Part shown: positions 58,668 through 64,000 of the stretch, piece after piece
How positions within the stretch are numbered: position 1 is the first letter of the stretch
How the letters are laid out: each line of letters opens with the position of its first letter
Origin: Pseudomonas sp. PDM15
GTDB taxonomy: Bacteria; Pseudomonadota; Gammaproteobacteria; Pseudomonadales; Pseudomonadaceae
DNA length: 64,000 bases
Direction of reading: 5' to 3'
NCBI RefSeq assembly: GCF_014851565.1
Contig: NZ_JACVAA010000001.1
Span: 372,001 to 436,000, forward strand
Translations under genes and position numbers: made by a program
Notes under the pieces: model-generated
Database searches by the model: none
What the model saw: the letters and a program-made list of their open reading frames with translations, nothing else
Told to the model about the DNA's origin: nothing

Positions 58668-59510
58668 TCAGGCGTTCTTGCCGCCGAGCAGCTTGAACCA
58701 GAAACGCACGGGCTCGCCGATGTTGTCGCGCAGCTGTGACGGGGTGAGGGCTTCGGCGCCCTGGCCGACCAGCTGTTGCCAGGCTGGTAGCTGGACCATC
58801 AGCTCGTCACCGCCCGACGCCAGGCAGCGCGCGACCTGCACCACGTCGATCAGGTCGGCGGGGGGCGGGTGGTTGCGGTCCCACTGGGCGCGCAGGCGGG
58901 CGCATTCGATGAGCGGCTGCGGTAGGTTCCAGCTGGTCAGCACGATCACCCCGACATCTGCCGACAGCTCGTCGCACAGCGTCAGCAGCTCCGCCTCCGT
59001 CGGCACCTTGCCGTACCAGCTCTGCACCTCGTCGATCACCGGGAGGCTTCCGATATCCTGTACCAGCCCGGCCAGCATGGCGTCTTCCAGCGGCAGGCGC
59101 GTCAGCTCCTGGGCCAGGCAGGCGCTGTAGGCTGCGCACAGCAGCGAGGCATTCCAGCGCGCACGGAACACCTTGAGCAGCACCGGGTCGTTCTGGGTGA
59201 ACAGGTGGTGGATGGTGAAGGTCAGCACCAGGTTGTTCAGGCGCTGCAGGCCGAGGCGCGAGATCACTTCCTGCAGGCTGATTCCCGGCCGGCTGCCGCG
59301 CAGCAGCGGGCTTTCGGCGAACTGCAGCAGGTAGGCGGCCAGGGGCGGGTTGCTGTGCAGCAGCCGCGTCACCTGCTCCAGCGAGGCTCGCTCGGAGGCC
59401 AGCAGCTCGCGCAGGCGCAGCGAGGTCTCGGGCATCTGCGGGACCTTGGCGTTGCCCTTGAGGAAATTGAAGTAGAGCGAAAACTTCAGACCAGTTGGAT
59501 GCTCATCCAT
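58668..59510 (-). CDS. HDOD domain protein
   Basis: The 280-residue protein is a single HDOD domain (VPQMPETSLRLRELL, VTRLLHSNPPLAAYLL, ISRLGLQRLNNLVL). HDOD proteins resemble HD phosphohydrolases without full catalytic residues and are often signalling scaffolds. Convergent with marR, 3 bp apart. Confidence 0.88.
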   Translation of the reverse strand: MDEHPTGLKFSLYFNFLKGNAKVPQMPETSLRLRELLASERASLEQVTRLLHSNPPLAAYLLQFAESPLLRGSRPGISLQEVISRLGLQRLNNLVLTFTIHHLFTQNDPVLLKVFRARWNASLLCAAYSACLAQELTRLPLEDAMLAGLVQDIGSLPVIDEVQSWYGKVPTEAELLTLCDELSADVGVIVLTSWNLPQPLIECARLRAQWDRNHPPPADLIDVVQVARCLASGGDELMVQLPAWQQLVGQGAEALTPSQLRDNIGEPVRFWFKLLGGKNA

Positions 59511-59591
59511 GGAGTGATCTCCGTCCGTTGTTCCACCCTAAGCCTAGTGGGCATCGCCACCGGGCCAAGGGTGATCGGACGGACTGCGTGT

Positions 59592-60026
59592 TCACACCCG
59601 GGCGATGGTCGCCAGGCCGGTGGCGATCAGCTTCTCCGTCCCATCCTTTACCGCGAACACGTCGGCGCGGCACACCGCCTGGCGCTGGCCGGCCTTGAGC
59701 ACTTCGCTGCGGCAGATCAGGCGTTCGCCCAGGGCCGGCGCCAACAGGTTGAGCTTGTACTCGCTGGTGACCACATCGCCGACCATCGAGGCCGCCGCCC
59801 AGGCGCAGCCGCTGTCGACCATGAAGCCGACCACCGCACCGTGCATGTAGCCATGGTGCTGGCACAGGTCCGGCCGGCTATGCACCTGCAGGCTGACCTT
59901 GCCCGGCGCGAAGTCGAGCAGTTCGGCGCCCAGCAGCTGGGCGAAGGTGGAGTGCTGCAGCGCCTGCTCCAGACGTTCGCGGCTGATGCCTGTTGCGGTC
60001 TCGGCTCCGGTCTCGGTGGTGTTCAT
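59592..60026 (-). CDS. PaaI-type hotdog-fold thioesterase
   Basis: The 144-residue protein has the hotdog-fold pattern with HHGYMHGAVVGFMVDSGCAWAA (acidic Asp and H-G residues for catalysis). It probably hydrolyses an acyl- or phenylacetyl-CoA. The ATG at 60026 has a GAGGAG site. Confidence 0.86.
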   Translation of the reverse strand: MNTTETGAETATGISRERLEQALQHSTFAQLLGAELLDFAPGKVSLQVHSRPDLCQHHGYMHGAVVGFMVDSGCAWAAASMVGDVVTSEYKLNLLAPALGERLICRSEVLKAGQRQAVCRADVFAVKDGTEKLIATGLATIARV

Positions 60027-60179
60027 GATCCGTGCTCCTCGGCAGTGGGAGCTTGCAGTCTTGGTCGGCTCGCGCGGCACCGCCATGCGTATCCAGCGGC
60101 GTGATGGCGCGGCATCAGCCTTGACTTGCCCCGGTGCCTTCCCTAGCGTGCCGTTTTCGTTTTTCAGCAGGAAAGCCGC

Positions 60180-60878
60180 ATGAGCGCCGACGACCGCATC
60201 AAACTCGAACCGGGCTGGAAGGAAGCCCTGCGCGAGGAGTTCGACAAGCCCTACATGCGCGAGCTGAGCGAGTTCCTGCGTGCCGAGAAGGCCGCCGGCA
60301 AGGTGATCTACCCGCCGGGACCGATGATCTTCAATGCGCTGAATTCCACACCTCTGGATCAGGTCAAGGTGGTGGTCATCGGCCAGGACCCGTACCACGG
60401 GCCGGGCCAGGCCCATGGCCTGTGCTTCTCTGTGCAACCGGGGGTGCCGGCGCCGCCGTCGCTGGTGAACATCTTCAAGGAGTTGAAGCGCGACCTGAAC
60501 ATCGATATTCCCGAGCACGGCTACCTGCAGAGCTGGGCCGAACAGGGCGTGCTGTTGCTCAACACCTCGCTGACCGTGCAGCAGGCCAGCGCCGGCTCGC
60601 ACGCCGACAAGGGTTGGCAGCCGTTCACCGACAAGGTGATCGAGGTGGTCAATGCGCGGCCGGGCAACCTGGTGTTCCTGCTCTGGGGCGCGCACGCGCA
60701 GAGCAAGCAGAAGCTGATCGACAGCACGCGCCATCTGGTGTTGAAGTCGGCGCACCCGTCGCCGCTGTCTGCCTATCGCGGCTTCCTCGGCAACGGCCAC
60801 TTCAGTCGCACCAACAAGTACCTGGAGCAGTGCGGCCTCACTCCGATCGACTGGCGACTGCCTCCCCTCCAGGCGTAG
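60180..60878 (+). CDS. ung: Uracil-DNA glycosylase
   Basis: The 232-residue family-1 enzyme has the active-site motif GQDPYHG (68-74, Asp70) and the HPSPLS loop near residue 195. It removes uracil from DNA. Its 3' end overlaps the convergent DUF6279 gene by 41 bp. Confidence 0.97.
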   Translation: MSADDRIKLEPGWKEALREEFDKPYMRELSEFLRAEKAAGKVIYPPGPMIFNALNSTPLDQVKVVVIGQDPYHGPGQAHGLCFSVQPGVPAPPSLVNIFKELKRDLNIDIPEHGYLQSWAEQGVLLLNTSLTVQQASAGSHADKGWQPFTDKVIEVVNARPGNLVFLLWGAHAQSKQKLIDSTRHLVLKSAHPSPLSAYRGFLGNGHFSRTNKYLEQCGLTPIDWRLPPLQA

Positions 60879-61731
60879 CGCATTCCAGTCCGGCGATATC
60901 CTCGCGCAGGGCGCCCAGGCGCTCGCCGAGCTGCTGGCGTTGGGCAGGGCTGGCACTGGCGATCAACTGGTCTAGCAGCCGCGCCAGGCTGCGCTCGCTA
61001 TCGGCGAACGAGCGCCGGTAGTCCTCGCTCCAGTAGCTCTGGCGGTCGCGCAACAGCGCCTCGATGCGTTGCGGGAAGTCGGCGCTGCGGCGGCCTTCCA
61101 GTTCCTGCAGTAGCGCTGCCTGCCAGCGCTCGCGGCTATCCAGCCACAGGCGGTTCTGTTCGCCGCGTCGTGCCGCCCAGCTTTGCACCAGGGCCTGCTG
61201 CTGCTTGTCCAGCTCGCCGAGCCAGGGCTCCAGGCGTTCCTCGGTGGTCTCGCGGCGCTTGGCGATCTGCTTGGCCAGTGGCGGTTCGACGAATTCGCGG
61301 CGCAGCTTCTCGTTCTCCTTGGCCATCGACTCGCGCAGCTGCTGCACCTGCTGCGGGCTGAGCTGTTGCAGCAGGCCGGCGGCGGTCGGGCTGATCTCGC
61401 TGGAGACCGTGCCGAGGGAATCGCGCAGGTCGCCGAAACGGGCCATCAGGTGGGCGGCATCCAGCTTGCCAGCAGCCAGATCGGCGCGGTCCTGGTCCAG
61501 CCAGCTGGCCAGTTGCGGCAGCTGGGTGCTGCAGTGCCAGGCCAGGTGCTGGTCCAGGCGCGGCTTGAGCCAGGCCTTTTGTTCGGCGTTGAGGTCGAGG
61601 TAGCTGTCGATGCGCCAGGTCAGCAACCAGTCGAGGTTGCGGTAGGCCAGGTCGAGGCGGCTGCAGGCGGTCAGCAGGGTGATGCCGGCCAGCAGCACGA
61701 GCAGGGGCAGGGCAGAGAGTCTTCGTCGCAT
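60838..61731 (-). CDS. DUF6279 lipoprotein
   Basis: The 297-residue protein has a lipobox (ITLLTAC, Cys about residue 23) and a mostly helical, highly charged domain of the DUF6279 family ([36 protein letters not shown]). Gln/Arg-rich helices suggest a coiled structure at the envelope. The ATG at 61731 is set by the signal peptide. Confidence 0.83.
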   Translation of the reverse strand: MRRRLSALPLLVLLAGITLLTACSRLDLAYRNLDWLLTWRIDSYLDLNAEQKAWLKPRLDQHLAWHCSTQLPQLASWLDQDRADLAAGKLDAAHLMARFGDLRDSLGTVSSEISPTAAGLLQQLSPQQVQQLRESMAKENEKLRREFVEPPLAKQIAKRRETTEERLEPWLGELDKQQQALVQSWAARRGEQNRLWLDSRERWQAALLQELEGRRSADFPQRIEALLRDRQSYWSEDYRRSFADSERSLARLLDQLIASASPAQRQQLGERLGALREDIAGLECATPGGEAVASRSE

Positions 61732-61822
61732 GGCAGGCCTCGTCTTCGTTAGCCTGGGGCCGAGCATAGTGCGTGCGGATGGCCGCAACATGACGACGAC
61801 ACATCCGCTAAAAACTTGGGCC

Positions 61823-62908
61823 TCAGTCCAGGCGTTTGTGGATGCGCGACACCGCCAGGCCCAGCAGAGCCACGCAGAACACTATTAGGATCAGCATCTC
61901 CAGCCTCAGTTCAAGCAACCCGGCCTCACGCAGCATGATGCCGCGCGACAGGCGCAGGTAGTGGGTCAGCGGCATCAGCTCGGCGATCCACTGCGCCACC
62001 TTGGGCATGCCGGCGAAGGGGAACATGAAGCCGGACAGCAGGATCTGCGGCAGGAAGGTGAAGAAGGCCAGCTGCATGGCCTGGAACTGGGTGCTGGCCA
62101 GGGTGGACAGCCACACGCCCAGCGCCAGGCTGGCGATGATGAACAGCAGCGAGGCGCCGTACAGGTCTAGCAGCGAGCCGCGCACCGGCACGGCGAACAT
62201 CCAGTGGCTGACCACCAGGATCACCGAGACCTGGATCAGGCCGATGCCGACGAAGGGCAGGACCTTGCCGATGGTCAGTTCCCAGGGCGACACCGGGGTG
62301 GCGATCAGCAGCTCCAGGTTGCCGTGTTCGCGCTCGCGGACCAGCGCCACGGCGGTGAACATCACCATGGTCATGGTCAGGATCACCCCGAGCAGGCCGG
62401 GCACGGTGTTCAGCGGCGCCAGGCGTTCCGGGTTGTAGAAGTTGACCACCTCGACTCCCGGCACACCGCTCCAGCCGGCGAGGGGGAAGGCCGCCAGCTG
62501 CCGGGCCGAGGCCTGGACGCTCTGGTCGGAGCCATCCACCACCAGTTGCAAGGGCGGACGGGTGGGGTCGTGGCGCTGCAGGCGCGTGTCGAAGTCGCGT
62601 GGCACCACCAGGGCCGCGCTGATCCGGCCCTGGCGCATCAGTTGGTCGATCTGCTGTGGGTTGTCCAGCCGGTACTTCACCTCGATCACCTGGCTGGAGG
62701 CGATCTCCGCCACCGCCTCGCGCGACTGCGCGGTGTTGGCCTGGTCCAGCACGGCTGCCTCGATGCCGCGCACGTCCATGTTGATGGCGTAGCCGAACAG
62801 CACCAGTTGCAGCAGCGGTACGCCGGCGATCATGACGAAGGTCAGCTTGTCGCGGCGCAGCTGGCGCAGCTCCTTGAGCACGACGGCGCCCATGCGACGC
62901 AGGTTCAT
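61823..62908 (-). CDS. ABC-2 type exporter permease (YhhJ/YbhS-like)
   Basis: The 361-residue permease has an N-terminal transmembrane helix (about 22-42), a large extracytoplasmic domain (45-165) and five C-terminal helices, with ABC-2 signature regions. It overlaps the ATPase gene by ATGA. It belongs to a YhiI/RbbA/YhhJ- or YbhGFSR-type exporter. Confidence 0.9.
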   Translation of the reverse strand: MNLRRMGAVVLKELRQLRRDKLTFVMIAGVPLLQLVLFGYAINMDVRGIEAAVLDQANTAQSREAVAEIASSQVIEVKYRLDNPQQIDQLMRQGRISAALVVPRDFDTRLQRHDPTRPPLQLVVDGSDQSVQASARQLAAFPLAGWSGVPGVEVVNFYNPERLAPLNTVPGLLGVILTMTMVMFTAVALVREREHGNLELLIATPVSPWELTIGKVLPFVGIGLIQVSVILVVSHWMFAVPVRGSLLDLYGASLLFIIASLALGVWLSTLASTQFQAMQLAFFTFLPQILLSGFMFPFAGMPKVAQWIAELMPLTHYLRLSRGIMLREAGLLELRLEMLILIVFCVALLGLAVSRIHKRLD

Positions 62909-63843
62909 GGCGTGGCCTCCAGCGGCTTGCGGGTGACGGCGACGAACACGTCTTCCAGGTTGGCCTCGCCGTCGCGCAGTTCGGCCTCGACGCCGGCGCG
63001 GCGCAGGGTGGCGGCGATGTCGTCGCGGGCGTTCTCACTGGCACAAAGCACGCGCAGGGTGGCGCCGATCTGCGCGCTGGCCAGTACTTCCTGATGGCCC
63101 TGCAGGGCGCGCTGGGCTGCGCGCGGCTGGGCGCATTCGATCAGCAGCGGGTGGCCGGGCAGGGCGTCCATCAGCTCGCGCGGGCTGCCGTCGGCCACCA
63201 GGCGGCCGGCGTCGAGAATCCCCAGGCGGGTGCAGCGCTCGGCTTCGTCCATGTAGTGGGTGGACACCAGCAGGGTGGTGCCTTCCTCGGCCAGCTCGAA
63301 CAGTGAGTCCCAGAACTCGCGGCGCGACTGTGGATCGACCGCGCTGGTCGGTTCGTCGAGCAGCAGCAGGTCGGGTTTGTGCAGCACGGCGCCAGCCAGG
63401 GCCAGGCGCTGCTTCTGGCCGCCGCTCATGGTGCCGGCCATTTGCTTGCGACGGTCTGTAAGCCAGTAGCGCTCCAGCAGTTCGTCGATGCGCTGGCGGG
63501 TTTCGCGGCGGCCGATGCCCTGCACGGCAGCGAGGAATTCCAGGTTCTCCTGCACCGTCAGGTCTTCGTAGAGCGAGAACTTCTGGGTCATGTAGCCGAT
63601 GCGCCGCTTCAGCTCCTCGGCGTCGCGGGGTATCTGGCAGCCGAGCACCTCCACCTCGCCCTCGCTGGGCTGCAGCAGGCCACAGAGCATGCGGATGGTG
63701 GTGGACTTGCCGCAGCCGTTGGGGCCGAGAAAGCCGAACACTTCGGCGCGCGGTACGGAGAGGTCGAGGTGATCGACCGCGGTAAGCTTGCCGAAGCGCT
63801 TGCTCAGGCCGCGGGCGCGGATCACCAGCTCATTGCCGTTCAT
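62905..63843 (-). CDS. ABC exporter ATP-binding protein
   Basis: The 312-residue ATPase has Walker A GPNGCGKST (39-47), signature MSGGQKQR, Walker B LLLLDEPTSAVD and the switch His in STHYMDE. A C-terminal extension is present. Its start lies inside the preceding membrane-fusion gene. Confidence 0.93.
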   Translation of the reverse strand: MNGNELVIRARGLSKRFGKLTAVDHLDLSVPRAEVFGFLGPNGCGKSTTIRMLCGLLQPSEGEVEVLGCQIPRDAEELKRRIGYMTQKFSLYEDLTVQENLEFLAAVQGIGRRETRQRIDELLERYWLTDRRKQMAGTMSGGQKQRLALAGAVLHKPDLLLLDEPTSAVDPQSRREFWDSLFELAEEGTTLLVSTHYMDEAERCTRLGILDAGRLVADGSPRELMDALPGHPLLIECAQPRAAQRALQGHQEVLASAQIGATLRVLCASENARDDIAATLRRAGVEAELRDGEANLEDVFVAVTRKPLEATP

Positions 63844-64000
63844 GGCGGGCTCGCTCGGCCTGCAGTGGCAGGCCGGCCGGCAGTTGGCGCGCGGCCTCGC
63901 CCTCCAGCACCACCTCAGCGCGATACATCAGGCGGCTGGCATCGTCGCCGGTGAGGGCGTAGTAGGGGGTGAAGCTGGCCTCGCTGCGGATGCTGCGCAC
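63830..64000 (-). CDS. HlyD-family membrane-fusion protein, C-terminal fragment
   Basis: The last 56 codons of a gene that continues past the right edge; translation gives SEASFTPYYALTGDDASRL..., typical of the C-terminal part of YhiI/YbhG-type fusion proteins. It overlaps the ATPase gene by 14 bp. It should link the exporter to an outer-membrane channel. Confidence 0.8.
   Translation of the reverse strand: MRSIRSEASFTPYYALTGDDASRLMYRAEVVLEGEAARQLPAGLPLQAERARHERQ

Overview
The window looks like chromosomal DNA of a Pseudomonas-type gammaproteobacterium. It is GC-rich with strong codon bias, which produces long antisense shadow ORFs, and nearly every protein resembles Pseudomonas families (XenB, OlsBA, PhaG, MmsAB, a DspI-like crotonase). 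An alkB-rubredoxin pair and several REP/MITE-like intergenic repeats would fit the mendocina/oleovorans side of the genus, but that placement is a guess. No phage, transposase, plasmid or CRISPR locus is visible. The only RNA genes recognised are one tRNA-Gly(CCC) and two guanidine-I riboswitches.

Layout. 0-2.8 kb: ArsR regulator, MFS transporter and XenB-type ene-reductase in one leftward unit. 2.8-5.9 kb: alkane hydroxylase AlkB with rubredoxin, divergent from an AraC-type regulator coupled to acyl-carrier-protein phosphodiesterase. 6-7.7 kb: ornithine-lipid genes olsB-olsA, split by a MITE-like element. 7.8-13.1 kb: acyl-CoA-dehydrogenase-like protein, an ODP/flavodiiron-fold protein behind an Anr-like box, a serine hydrolase, a YceI protein and a cardiolipin-synthase-type enzyme. 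13.1-19.1 kb: the four-gene ligase-associated DNA repair cluster (exonuclease, ATP-dependent ligase, Lhr-like helicase, metallophosphoesterase). 19.3-24.6 kb: small stress or membrane proteins including two paralogous YgaP/DUF2892-like proteins, a hemolysin-III protein, an orphan Fur-like winged helix, a sirtuin and a TerC protein. 24.7-28.7 kb: FAN1 nuclease and a DinG/XPD-like helicase behind a strong LexA box. 28.8-33.4 kb: small stress proteins, a ClpP-like protease, an OsmC-YcaO fusion, an AT-richer orphan gene and tRNA-Gly. 33.5-39.1 kb: PhaG, RsuA, a small Cys-rich protein, a diguanylate cyclase and a DUF4824/DUF2157 membrane pair.

39.1-48.7 kb is the most striking block, a guanidine-assimilation locus. 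It encodes a urea/guanidine carboxylase, two DUF1989 proteins (carboxyguanidine deiminase subunits), an ABC importer and two paralogous substrate-binding proteins. Each binding-protein gene has its own guanidine-I riboswitch, preceded by a sigma-54 promoter and an NtrC-like site at almost identical spacing. Transcription would therefore need nitrogen limitation, and read-through or translation would need guanidine. The usual final enzyme, allophanate hydrolase, is not next to the carboxylase.

48.9-64 kb: an Arg/Asp/His/Tyr-rich lipoprotein; a complete distal valine pathway (mmsB, 3-hydroxyisobutyryl-CoA hydrolase, enoyl-CoA hydratase, acyl-CoA dehydrogenase, mmsA) with a divergent LysR regulator; a Rho-binding antiterminator; a MarR regulator divergent from a thioredoxin-like/exported-protein unit; HDOD, thioesterase, uracil-DNA glycosylase and DUF6279 genes; and a YhiI/YhhJ-type ABC exporter whose membrane-fusion gene runs off the right edge.
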